A stretch of 12,961 bases of DNA from JBAYJY01 sp041664945. Its GTDB lineage: Bacteria; UBP15; UBA6099. Shown here one piece after another: positions 1-6,565 of this stretch. Positions within the stretch are counted from its first letter, which is position 1; every line of letters begins with the position of its first letter. The position numbers and the translations under genes were made by a program. The DNA lies in the NCBI GenBank assembly GCA_041664945.1, contig JBAYJY010000122.1, positions 1 through 12,961 on the forward strand, in the 5' to 3' direction. The notes under the pieces are model-generated. The model saw only the letters and a list, made by a program, of their open reading frames with translations. It ran no database searches and had not been told where the DNA came from.

Positions 1-212
1 ACGCTTGTGTCCAGAACCCGCGTCAGCGAGATCATGTTGTAAACATAAGTCTCTCCGCTGTAGTTGCCGGTGTTGTCGGCAATCTTCGTGTGGCCCTCCA
101 CCCTCGTCATGGTGGAAATCTTCACCGGGCCCGGCCCGGCCGCTTTCGCGAACAGCGGCGCGATGACCAGCGCGCACATAACAAACACACAGACCAATCC
201 TGTTCTTTTCAT
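1..212 (-). CDS. Exported protein of unknown function, N-terminal fragment
   Basis: The gene is cut by the left edge of the window; about 70 codons are visible and the reading frame is open to the edge. The product begins MKRTGLVCVFVMCALVIAP, a typical signal peptide with a positive N-terminus and a hydrophobic core, and a likely signal peptidase I site near FAKA-AG (about residue 24). The mature part starts around KISTMTRVEGHTKIADNTG, which I do not recognise. The ATG at 210-212 is supported by a GGGGAG ribosome binding site at 223-228, 10 bases upstream. A Fur-box-like sequence lies further upstream (266-284), so iron control is possible but unproven. It is separated from the feo genes by about 147 bases, so it may or may not share their transcript. 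Confidence 0.75.
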   Translation of the reverse strand, partial: MKRTGLVCVFVMCALVIAPLFAKAAGPGPVKISTMTRVEGHTKIADNTGNYSGETYVYNMISLTRVLDTS

Positions 213-265
213 CTTTGATTTTCTCCCCGTTTAAATTTTTCTAAAATGTATGTCAAATACTACTT

Positions 266-284
266 AATAATGAGAATAATTAAA
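266..284. promoter_or_regulatory. Fur-box-like sequence
   Basis: AATAATGAGAATAATTAAA matches the classical 19-bp Fur box GATAATGATAATCATTATC at 14 of 19 positions by my hand alignment. It lies 54 bases upstream of the start of the truncated exported-protein gene. A TTGACA hexamer (251-256, read on the minus strand) lies between them, though no convincing -10 box at the right distance is visible. The surrounding region is AT-rich, so a chance match is quite possible. Confidence 0.3.
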
Positions 285-359
285 CAACATTTGAGTGGTT
301 CTTGTCAAGATGAATCCGGTTTATTAGAGAAATATTTTTACATCATTTACAAACAAGAA

Positions 360-554
360 TTACTGGATGTTATCGCCAAGGTTTCCCGCGAAGTTGTTAC
401 ATGTTTCCGTACATTTATTTCTTGACGCGCAGCTTTCGCATAGTCCTTGCGAATCTCCGCATACCGGTTTACGGCTGCGGGAAACAGCGCGACGAATCAC
501 AAAAAAAAGACAGAGCGCAAAAATGACGGGGAGAGCAATCCAATCCAACCACAT
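360..554 (-). CDS. FeoB-associated cysteine-rich membrane protein
   Basis: This is a 64-residue protein encoded directly after feoB. It has one N-terminal transmembrane helix (about residues 4-22, WIALPVIFALCLFFVI), a basic stretch (RRAVSRSRK) that should face the cytoplasm, and a cysteine cluster C32-x6-C39-x2-C42-x5-C48-x3-C52. This architecture and gene position match the FeoB-associated Cys-rich membrane protein family (PF12669). The family is thought to help FeoB, but its biochemical role is not settled. I chose the ATG at 552-554 because it sits 5 bases after the feoB stop and has GGGAGG, embedded in the last feoB codons, as its ribosome binding site. A longer reading from 617 would overlap feoB and is less likely. 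Translation is probably coupled to feoB. No GC-rich terminator hairpin is seen after the stop. Confidence 0.82.
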   Translation of the reverse strand: MWLDWIALPVIFALCLFFVIRRAVSRSRKPVCGDSQGLCESCASRNKCTETCNNFAGNLGDNIQ

Positions 555-559
555 ATCGT

Positions 560-2734
560 TCAGCCTCCCAACCCAAGCGCCCGGCCGGCCGTATATACAA
601 CAAAGCATAAAACCCAAGCGAGCGCGCTATGGTAGACAACAGAAAACAAGGGCCATTTCCATGAATTCGTTTCTTTTTTAATTATGAAAATTGTTGCCGC
701 GCATGGAACGCTTGTCAGCGTAAAAAGCATTAGCACGACAGCGAATAATGGACTAAACGAACTATCGCCGCGTATGGCATCGCGCAGGCTTTCGTTCCGC
801 CCGCCCGCGCCGCCAAGGCTGTAAGCGGTGCCAAGTGTAGTCACAATAACCTCTTTAGCCGCAAGCCCTGAGATTACAGCGATAGTAGTGCGGCGGTTAA
901 ACCCGATCGGCTTCATCACCGGCTCAATGAATCCAGCGAACCGGCCCGCGAAACTGTATTCGAGCTTCTCCGCCGCCGCCTGTTTTTCGATTTGCGCGGT
1001 TACTGCCTGAGCGCTCCCTGCCCGTTGCGCTGCGCTTAAGCGTTGAACCGTATTATATTTCCCTCCCTGATAGACCGGGAACGTCATGGCGAACCACATC
1101 AAAACCGTAAGCGCGAGAACGACAGTTCCCGCTTTGCGCAGATACATCCATGCGCGTTCCCAAGTGTGAATCAGAATACTTTTCACGCTCGGCGTCCGGT
1201 ATGGCGGCAGTTCCATCACAAACGGCGTCTCCGGCCCGCGGAAAAGCGTAGAGCGCAGCACGCGAGCCATGACCACGGCAATAAGAATTCCAGTTGCATA
1301 AATCGCAAACACCGCAAGCCCTGCCGCGCTCAGCCACCCCATCAAATGCCCCGGGAAAAAAGCCCCTGCGAGCAATATATACACAGGCAACCGCGCCCCG
1401 CAGCTCACAAGCGGCACGATCAATATTGTCACCAGCCGGTCCTTCCGGTTCTCAAGCATCCGCGTCGACATCACAGCCGGAACGCTGCACCCCATCCCAA
1501 CCAGCATCGGGATGAAAGACTTCCCGTGCAGGCCCATGACATGCATAACGCGGTCCATTATGAAAGCCGCGCGCGCCATATAGCCCGAATCCTCAAGGAT
1601 CGCAATCGCGAGAAACAACAAAATTATGTTCGGCAAAAATGCGACAACGCCGCCGACGCCGCCGATTACGCCATCCACGACAAGCGAACCGAACAGCGTG
1701 CCTCCGAGGAGCGCCGAAAAATACTCGCCGAGACGTCCGAACATGAACCCGAGCCATCGCATCGGCGGATCGCCGAGCATAAACACAAGAGTGAACGTGA
1801 GAAACATAAACAGCGCGAAGATCGGCAACCCGAGCGCCCGGTTGACCAGAATTCTATCTATCCTGTCAGTAGCGGTTGGAAGTTCCACTACAGGCCGGGT
1901 CAGCGTTTCCTTCATCAGCCCGGCAATGAAACCATACCGTTGTCCGGCAATCACCGACTCGGCGTCCTCCCGGAAAATCGCCGCGATATGCGCGCGGCTT
2001 CGCGCCGCCTCCGCCGCCAGTACGGCGCCTCCCGGCGCTTCAGACAACGCTCTGACGGCTTCCTTATCGTTTTCCAGCAACTTAACCGCCAGCCAGCGCA
2101 CAGGCGCGCCGCCTCGCGCCGCTCCGCGCTTAACAATCGATGCCTCTATTTTTTCGATCTCTTCTTCGATTTCACGGCCGTATGATATTTTTATCTTTTT
2201 TGCAGGCGCGCCGCCCTCCGCAAACCGCAATGCGGCGTCCAGCAGTTCGTCCATCCCCTTCTTTGTCCGCGCCACCGCCGAAACGACCGGGATTCCTAAA
2301 AGCTCGGAAAGAAGTTTCACATTCAGTTTTTGCCCCATGGATTCCGATACGTCAGTCATGTTCAAAAGGAGCAGCACATTCCCGCCGAGTTCTATCAGTT
2401 GAATCGTCAGATAAAGATTTCTCTCTAAGTTCGACGCATCGACGACGTCGATCACGACCTGAGGCCGGTCGCCGACAATATAATTGCGCGTTACAACCTC
2501 TTCCGCCGAATAGGCCGACAAGCTGTATGCGCCGGGCAGATCTACAACCCTCAACTGCCTGCCTTCGTGCGTCAGAACCGCTTCTTTCTTCTCCACGGTA
2601 ACGCCGGGCCAGTTGCCGACATGTTGCCGGGCGCCGGTCAGGTTGTTGAACACAGTCGTCTTTCCGGAATTCGGGTTCCCGGCGAGCGCGATTGTTATCT
2701 CTTCAGTTTTATTTTTTTGTTCCGCTGTCTGCAT
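560..2734 (-). CDS. feoB: Ferrous iron transport protein B
   Basis: A 724-residue inner-membrane Fe(II) transporter with an N-terminal G-protein domain. The nucleotide-binding motifs are clear: G1 GNPNSGKT (19-26), the switch region around residues 36-48 (RQHVGNWPGVTVE), G3 DLPG (65-68), G4 NMTD (125-128) and a G5-like SAVARTKKG (152-160). The membrane part contains both Gate-type segments with conserved cysteines: GMGCSVPAVMSTR, then VSCGARLPVY, and near the C-terminus TSVPCAATIFIIKKE. Length is normal for the family. No FeoA domain is fused to it. The ATG at 2732-2734 has only a modest AGG upstream. It lies 86 bases after the DtxR-family regulator gene and has its own operator-like palindrome at 2768-2785, so it is probably repressed when iron is sufficient. 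The next gene starts 5 bases after its stop. Identification is firm; iron rather than manganese as substrate follows from the family. Confidence 0.97.
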   Translation of the reverse strand: MQTAEQKNKTEEITIALAGNPNSGKTTVFNNLTGARQHVGNWPGVTVEKKEAVLTHEGRQLRVVDLPGAYSLSAYSAEEVVTRNYIVGDRPQVVIDVVDASNLERNLYLTIQLIELGGNVLLLLNMTDVSESMGQKLNVKLLSELLGIPVVSAVARTKKGMDELLDAALRFAEGGAPAKKIKISYGREIEEEIEKIEASIVKRGAARGGAPVRWLAVKLLENDKEAVRALSEAPGGAVLAAEAARSRAHIAAIFREDAESVIAGQRYGFIAGLMKETLTRPVVELPTATDRIDRILVNRALGLPIFALFMFLTFTLVFMLGDPPMRWLGFMFGRLGEYFSALLGGTLFGSLVVDGVIGGVGGVVAFLPNIILLFLAIAILEDSGYMARAAFIMDRVMHVMGLHGKSFIPMLVGMGCSVPAVMSTRMLENRKDRLVTILIVPLVSCGARLPVYILLAGAFFPGHLMGWLSAAGLAVFAIYATGILIAVVMARVLRSTLFRGPETPFVMELPPYRTPSVKSILIHTWERAWMYLRKAGTVVLALTVLMWFAMTFPVYQGGKYNTVQRLSAAQRAGSAQAVTAQIEKQAAAEKLEYSFAGRFAGFIEPVMKPIGFNRRTTIAVISGLAAKEVIVTTLGTAYSLGGAGGRNESLRDAIRGDSSFSPLFAVVLMLFTLTSVPCAATIFIIKKETNSWKWPLFSVVYHSALAWVLCFVVYTAGRALGLGG

Positions 2735-2755
2735 CTGCCTGTTCTTTCATCGCTC

Positions 2756-2761
2756 AATATA
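2756..2761 (-). promoter_or_regulatory. Possible -10 element for feoB
   Basis: TATATT on the minus strand, 22 bases upstream of the feoB start. The hexamer 17 bases further upstream is TTAGAG, a poor -35, and it falls inside the operator-like palindrome at 2768-2785. The arrangement would let a bound repressor block RNA polymerase. It is weaker than the regulator's own promoter, and read-through from the regulator gene is also possible. Confidence 0.4.
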
Positions 2762-2767
2762 GCAATC

Positions 2768-2785
2768 AATTAGCCTACTCTAATT
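2768..2785. promoter_or_regulatory. DtxR-type operator in front of feoB
   Basis: AATTAGCCTACTCTAATT is an imperfect palindrome located 33 bases upstream of the feoB start. It shares 15 of 18 bases with the palindrome in front of the adjacent DtxR-family regulator (3521-3538), differing only at three central positions. Two such sites, each just before a gene of one iron-uptake module, point to a common operator. The likely binder is the regulator encoded at 2821-3504; this assignment is inference. Confidence 0.72.
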
Positions 2786-2820
2786 CCATTCGCAAAAAAA
2801 AACTCCATTCCGGACAAACG

Positions 2821-3504
2821 TCACTTCAATCCAGCCGCAATCGGTTCCACCTCGATTTTCGCCGCCTCGCTGTTACGTAGCGAAAGATGGAAACCTTTCA
2901 ATTTTATCTCAATGGGATCGCCCAGGGGAGCCGTGCGCACCACTGTGACCTCCGCGCCCTTGTTCATGCCCATTTCAATCAGCCTTTTTCTCAACTCGCC
3001 TGCCGCGGCCACTTTCGTTATGCGCGCCTTGCCTCCTACCGGTATGTCCGCCAGAAGCGCTGATTCCATCGGCCCGGCGGCGTATGCATGCGCCGGCCTG
3101 AAAGTATGCGCCTCGGGCAGCGCCGCCATCCACTGCGTGAACTGCACGAGCCTGTCAACAGTCTCCCGGCTAAGCGCATGTTCAGCCCGGCATGCGTCCT
3201 CTTCCGCCGCCCTGCGGCTCACGCCGAGGATTCCATTGAAAAAATTGAATAACTCCTCATGCGTTCTGAGCACTTCGCGCGCGGCTCTGTCCCCTTCATC
3301 AGTCAGTTCGACATGCGACCGTTTTTCATAGCGTATCAGCCCTTTCGCGGAAAGCTTTATCATGTTGTACGTCACGCTCGGCATCTTAACGTTCAGATAA
3401 TTCGCTATATCGATTACCTTAACCTCGGCTTTAACCTTCTGGAGAACGTAAATAGCTTCAAGATAGTTCTCAAGCGCCGGCGAAAGTTCCTGAGTGACTG
3501 GCAT
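2821..3504 (-). CDS. DtxR-family iron-dependent regulator with C-terminal FeoA-like domain
   Basis: A 227-residue metalloregulator. An N-terminal winged helix (about 1-70; IDIANYLNVKMPSVTYNMIK is the helix-turn-helix) is followed by a dimerisation and metal-binding domain (about 71-140). Likely ligands are H82 and the C105-R-A-E108-H109 cluster, which matches the C102/E105/H106 arrangement of iron-type DtxR/IdeR rather than the glutamate of MntR. The position equivalent to DtxR Met10 / MntR Asp8 is N13. The C-terminal domain (about 148-222) has a FeoA/SH3-like pattern: GGKARITKV, RLIEMGMNKGAEV, APLGDPIEI and LSLRNSEAAKI. I chose the ATG at 3502-3504 because GGGAGG lies 6 bases upstream; a TTG 18 bases further upstream would put that ribosome binding site inside the gene. 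A strong promoter overlapped by a perfect palindrome precedes it, implying autoregulation. FeoB is the next gene. Confidence 0.9.
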   Translation of the reverse strand: MPVTQELSPALENYLEAIYVLQKVKAEVKVIDIANYLNVKMPSVTYNMIKLSAKGLIRYEKRSHVELTDEGDRAAREVLRTHEELFNFFNGILGVSRRAAEEDACRAEHALSRETVDRLVQFTQWMAALPEAHTFRPAHAYAAGPMESALLADIPVGGKARITKVAAAGELRKRLIEMGMNKGAEVTVVRTAPLGDPIEIKLKGFHLSLRNSEAAKIEVEPIAAGLK

Positions 3505-3520
3505 GAACGACCTCCCGCTC

Positions 3521-3538
3521 AATTAGATCACTCTAATT
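3521..3538. promoter_or_regulatory. DtxR-type operator in front of the regulator gene
   Basis: AATTAGATCACTCTAATT is a perfect inverted repeat with two 7-bp arms (AATTAGA / TCTAATT) around a 4-bp centre. It starts 17 bases upstream of the regulator's start codon and overlaps three bases of the -10 box (3536-3541), so a bound dimer would cover the likely transcription start. A near copy lies before feoB (2768-2785). Autorepression by the DtxR-family protein is the simplest reading. Confidence 0.78.
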
Positions 3539-3563
3539 ATAATGGCTGTTTTCTATTAAACAA
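3536..3563 (-). promoter_or_regulatory. Sigma70-like promoter of the DtxR-family regulator
   Basis: On the minus strand a -35-like TTGTTT (3558-3563) is followed after 16 bases by a consensus -10 TATAAT (3536-3541). The predicted start of transcription, near 3529, lies inside the palindromic operator 3521-3538. Confidence 0.68.
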
Positions 3564-3671
3564 GCCTTATTTTTTTGTTTTGCAGCCGATTGTTCAACAC
3601 ATGACAAGCGCGGCATGGCGCGCCCCTGCGGCGTAACGCTTTCTTAACGCGTTTGTCGAAAAGAGGATAGT

Positions 3672-4769
3672 CTATACGTTGAATCTGAAGTGAATAATCT
3701 CACCGTCGTTGACTACGTATTCCTTGCCTTCGAGCCGGAAAAGGCCGGCGGTTTTTACTGCCGCCATGCTGCCATGCTCGATGAAGCAGTCGTAAGGAAC
3801 GACCTCAGCGCGGATGAAGCCGCGAGCGATATCCGAGTGAATTTTAGAAGCGGCTTCGAGAGCGGTTGCGCCCCTTTTAACCGGCCACGCCCGCACTTCG
3901 TCGTCGCCGACCGTGAAAAAGACCATCAGGCCGAGTTCTGTCCAGGCAAATCGCAGGACGCGGTCGCGCCCCGGTTCCTCGATCCCGAGTTCTTTCATGA
4001 AAGTATGCCGGTCGGCCTCTTCCATCTGAGCGATGTCCATCTCGATCTGTCCGGGAATCTCGATGACCGCCAGCTCGGCGTCGGCGCCCTGCAAGCCGGC
4101 CTTAACCTTCTCGCCGGTTCCGCCGCCGATATCGTTTTCATGTATGTTCAGCGCGCAGATCAGAGGCATTCCTGTCAGAAACCCGTAGTTGCGCACGAAC
4201 GTCGCTTCCTCGCTGTTAAGTTTCTCGCGGTCGAGGCGGCTTCCGTTTTCGAGTTCTTCCTTGAGGCGCAGCAGAATTATTTTCTCTTTCTCATTTGCCG
4301 CGCGTTCTTCTTTCGCGCCGCGCGCGCGCGCGTAATCGATGCGTTCGAGGCGCCGTTCGATCACCTCAAGGTCAGCGAAAGCGAGTTCGAGCAGCAGCGA
4401 CTGTAAATCGCGCGCAGGATCGACGCTGTCCTCCGGATGCGGGACCGCCTCTGACTCGAATGCGCGCACAACAAGCAGCAACGCGTCGCAAGCTCTCAGG
4501 TCGCCGAGGTGCTTCGCCGGGAAGCCCTTTTCGCCCATTCCCTTCTTGAAAGGCGCAAAGTCCATGAACTTAAGTTCGACAAACACCTTTTTAGGGTCCT
4601 TGAAATATGTGTACAGTTTATCGATTCTCGGATCCGGCACTTTTACAACCGCGACGTTGGTTGAATCTTCAGAAGCGGCGAAAGCCGCCGTGCGCGCGTT
4701 CGCGCCGGTTATCGCATTGAACAAAGTCGTTTTGCCTGACTTCGGCAGTCCTACTATTCCTATTATCAT
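3672..4769 (-). CDS. ychF: Divergent YchF/OLA1-like P-loop NTPase
   Basis: A 365-residue protein, close to the usual length of YchF (about 363). Family features include an N-terminal P-loop GLPKSGKTT (about 7-15), the VPDPRIDKL block, DLRACDALLLVVRAFE, an alpha-helical insertion, and a C-terminal TGS/DUF933 domain ending in KEYVVNDGEIIHFRFNV, which is very typical of YchF. YchF proteins bind ATP or GTP and associate with ribosomes; roles in translation and stress are reported. Here the usual DxAGL motif is replaced by MDFAPFKKG, so the invariant G3 glycine is lost. The NxxE motif region reads ALNIHEND, and the usual GLPNVGKST P-loop reads GLPKSGKTT. It may be a paralogue, and a canonical YchF could exist elsewhere. 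The start has a good GGAGG 9 bases upstream. It diverges from the gene at 5017 and has its own promoter. Confidence 0.85.
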   Translation of the reverse strand: MIIGIVGLPKSGKTTLFNAITGANARTAAFAASEDSTNVAVVKVPDPRIDKLYTYFKDPKKVFVELKFMDFAPFKKGMGEKGFPAKHLGDLRACDALLLVVRAFESEAVPHPEDSVDPARDLQSLLLELAFADLEVIERRLERIDYARARGAKEERAANEKEKIILLRLKEELENGSRLDREKLNSEEATFVRNYGFLTGMPLICALNIHENDIGGGTGEKVKAGLQGADAELAVIEIPGQIEMDIAQMEEADRHTFMKELGIEEPGRDRVLRFAWTELGLMVFFTVGDDEVRAWPVKRGATALEAASKIHSDIARGFIRAEVVPYDCFIEHGSMAAVKTAGLFRLEGKEYVVNDGEIIHFRFNV

Positions 4770-4852
4770 AACGGCCCCTCCAAAAAAGCAGCTTTCCCTG
4801 ATTGTTATAAATTTCCCGGCAAGATTTATGGGAATTTATTATTTCCTTTCGC

Positions 4853-4882
4853 ATTATAGGCCTTCACCGCTTAAATATGCAA
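4853..4882 (-). promoter_or_regulatory. Sigma70-like promoter of the ychF-like gene
   Basis: Reading the minus strand, TTGCAT (4877-4882) is followed after 18 bases by TATAAT (4853-4858). The predicted transcript would have a leader of about 77 bases, which includes an imperfect hairpin (AAATTTCCC / GGGAATTT on the plus strand, roughly 4809-4837). The -35 box touches the left arm of the 11-bp inverted repeat at 4880-4890. Confidence 0.55.
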
Positions 4883-4976
4883 CTCGAAAATTTAACGGCA
4901 GTCGCAAACATTATTGCACAATCAATGTCGGCGGGATATAATACCCGTCATCTATGGCTAAGTATTTTTCGAGTTG
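4880..4976. repeat. 11-bp inverted repeat spanning divergent promoters
   Basis: CAACTCGAAAA at 4880-4890 and its exact reverse complement TTTTCGAGTTG at 4966-4976. The left arm touches the -35 of the leftward promoter and the right arm lies just downstream of the predicted start of the rightward transcript. This would suit a two-site operator, but a pair of arms 75 bases apart could also be coincidence. No protein binder can be named. Confidence 0.5.
4914..4942 (+). promoter_or_regulatory. Sigma70-like promoter of the gene at 5017
   Basis: TTGCAC (4914-4919), a 17-base spacer and a consensus TATAAT (4937-4942). Transcription would start near 4949, giving a leader of about 68 bases before the TTG start codon at 5017. 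Confidence 0.65.
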
Positions 4977-5016
4977 AAATGCGGCTCGCAGGGCCGACAA
5001 ATCACGAGGTGGCGCT

Positions 5017-6483
5017 TTGAAAAAGATTCATATAGCCGGACTGTTTTTAGCGGGCCTGCTGATATTATGCTCGATATTTATTGTCCCGAAATACAACGCG
5101 TTGCGGCTCGCAAATAGCGCGCTCAAGGAAAGCAACGAATTTCTGGACAAAGGCGATATAGCGAGCGGACTCTCCCGCGTTCAACATGCGATACTTATGG
5201 CGGACGAGCAAGGCGGCCTCCCCGCGGGCGCAAAGGACGGCATAAGGAATAAACTCGTCGCCACCGCTCTCGCTTATCCGTTGAATTCATTCCACATTCT
5301 TGATTTTATCACTAAAAACGGGATGGAACCTGGATGCCCCGAACGCCTCGCCGTTTACGCCAGTCTGATGAAGCAGTCCGTGGAATCAGCGAAAAAAGCA
5401 GCTAACGACGAAATTTTCGAAGCGCTCTACCTCGCGGCGCGCTGGAGCGGACAATGCCCGGTGGATGAGAAAAATCTTGGCGACTTCAAAAAAGTATTCA
5501 CCTATTATAAAAACACCGCCGGCTCCGGTTTTGTACGGGCTGACTGGATGGAACCGGCATATAATGGAAAACCGATACCCGGCGATGCAGCAACAGCGCC
5601 CAAAGTTGCTTTGCAGCAAGATATCATCGGAAAGGTCACCGGCGCGTTCAATGCCCTCCTTCAGAAAGTGGGACTTTCGAAAGCTCCTGAAAAAGAACAT
5701 AAATTGAATGTCCCGCCTATAGCGCAAACCGATGCGAAACCTGAAGCCGCCTCGAAAGCGGCCACTGAGCCCACGGCGAAACATGAAGCGAAAAAAGAAG
5801 TTAAAGTTGAAACAAAGACAGTCGCGAAAACTGAAGCGAAGCCTGAAATAAAAACTGAAGCCAAGCCGGCTGCGAAACCTGTCGCGGCCTCTCCGGACGC
5901 AGAGAAGCCCAAAGTCACGCCGCCTCAAATCGCGGCGCCGAAACCAGTCGGCTCCGCGACACAAACAGTAAAAAAAGCAGCGGCGCCTGTCGCGCCTCAG
6001 AAACAAAGCGTCTTCCAGACTATCGCCGGATTGCCCGGCGCCGCGATATCGAAAATCAAAGGGCTTTTACACCGCAGCCCGAAAACTGAAGCTCCGGCAA
6101 TGAAAAAATCGGAATCGGCTTCAACCGCTCTCGGCGCAGAAATTGAATCCGCGACGTCGAACTTGAAGGAGAGCCTGGCCGCCGCCGGCATAAAAGTTCA
6201 AACCGCGAGCTTCTCTGGCGACGGCAGAACTTTCTGGATCACTTTCAATTCGTCCAACATCGGAAAGGAAGAAATTAAAAACGAGTTGAAAACCATCCTC
6301 AGCGGAACCGACGCCCGCATCAGCAAGACGGGAATCATGCCGTTGGATTTGATCTCGATCAGCATTCAGGACGCCAAGGGGAAAGCCAGCGGAAAAATCG
6401 AGATTGGCTACAGCGACTATCAGAAATATAAAACCGGCAAGATAAGCGGCTCCGAATTCAGAAACCGCTGGCGGTCATATTAA
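5017..6483 (+). CDS. Membrane-anchored Lys/Ala-rich protein of unknown function
   Basis: A 488-residue protein I do not recognise. A single N-terminal transmembrane segment (about 5-24, IAGLFLAGLLILCSIFIV) after MKKIH suggests a signal anchor with the rest outside the cytoplasm. Residues about 25-225 are predicted mostly helical and contain two cysteines. Residues about 238-325 are a low-complexity linker of K, E, A, P and T with repeated EAK/KPE units, typical of a flexible periplasm-spanning region. A putative folded C-terminal domain follows from about 375 to the end and contains DGRTFWITFN and ISISIQDAKGK. I chose TTG at 5017-5019: AGGTGG lies 4-5 bases upstream, an in-frame ATG is missing at a suitable place, and the resulting N-terminus is an ideal anchor. 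It has its own promoter. A role at the cell envelope is inference only. Confidence 0.85.
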   Translation: MKKIHIAGLFLAGLLILCSIFIVPKYNALRLANSALKESNEFLDKGDIASGLSRVQHAILMADEQGGLPAGAKDGIRNKLVATALAYPLNSFHILDFITKNGMEPGCPERLAVYASLMKQSVESAKKAANDEIFEALYLAARWSGQCPVDEKNLGDFKKVFTYYKNTAGSGFVRADWMEPAYNGKPIPGDAATAPKVALQQDIIGKVTGAFNALLQKVGLSKAPEKEHKLNVPPIAQTDAKPEAASKAATEPTAKHEAKKEVKVETKTVAKTEAKPEIKTEAKPAAKPVAASPDAEKPKVTPPQIAAPKPVGSATQTVKKAAAPVAPQKQSVFQTIAGLPGAAISKIKGLLHRSPKTEAPAMKKSESASTALGAEIESATSNLKESLAAAGIKVQTASFSGDGRTFWITFNSSNIGKEEIKNELKTILSGTDARISKTGIMPLDLISISIQDAKGKASGKIEIGYSDYQKYKTGKISGSEFRNRWRSY

Positions 6484-6500
6484 CTCGAAAGCCTCCGATC

Positions 6501-6515
6501 ATCCGGTTACCGGAT
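6501..6515. repeat. Short hairpin after the 5017 gene
   Basis: ATCCGG-TTA-CCGGAT is a perfect 6-bp inverted repeat 18 bases after the stop of the preceding gene. No run of T follows on the plus strand, so it is not a standard intrinsic terminator. It could still be an RNA-stabilising or weak pausing structure. Confidence 0.4.
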
Positions 6516-6539
6516 ACGCCGAAGCAAGTCCTTTTTGCT

Positions 6540-6565
6540 CAGGCGCAGCATGCTTCTCGCGCCTG
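6540..6565. repeat. Hairpin upstream of tmk
   Basis: CAGGCGC (6540-6546) and GCGCCTG (6559-6565) form a perfect 7-bp stem with a 12-base loop, 35 bases before the tmk start. A smaller stem AGCAA/TTGCT precedes it (6523-6539). No T tract follows. Function is unknown; a leader structure or processing site between the two genes is possible. Confidence 0.4.

Noticed and set aside
299..359. TTCTTGT / ACAAGAA inverted repeat after the feo genes as a terminator
   Set aside because: The arms are 7 bases long but separated by nearly 50 bases, are AT-rich and lack an adjacent T tract, so a stable terminator hairpin is unlikely.
560..617. Longer start for the FeoB-associated small protein, overlapping feoB
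   Set aside because: The ATG at 554 has a well-spaced GGGAGG site and gives an N-terminus that begins directly before the membrane helix; the 21 extra residues lie over the end of feoB.
1043..2185. Long plus-strand open frame of about 380 codons opposite feoB
   Set aside because: It is antisense to a certain feoB gene, very rich in Arg, His, Gln and Pro, and shows no ribosome binding site or known motif; it is a by-product of feoB codon use.
2788..2812. T-rich run after the regulator gene (minus strand) as an intrinsic terminator
   Set aside because: Nine T bases are present, but the preceding sequence forms only about a 3-bp stem, too weak for a terminator; the run is simply an AT-rich spacer before feoB.
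5728..5992. EAK/KPE repeats in the 5017 gene as a tandem DNA repeat
   Set aside because: The repetition is at the level of residue composition; the nucleotide units vary in length and sequence, so no regular tandem array is present.
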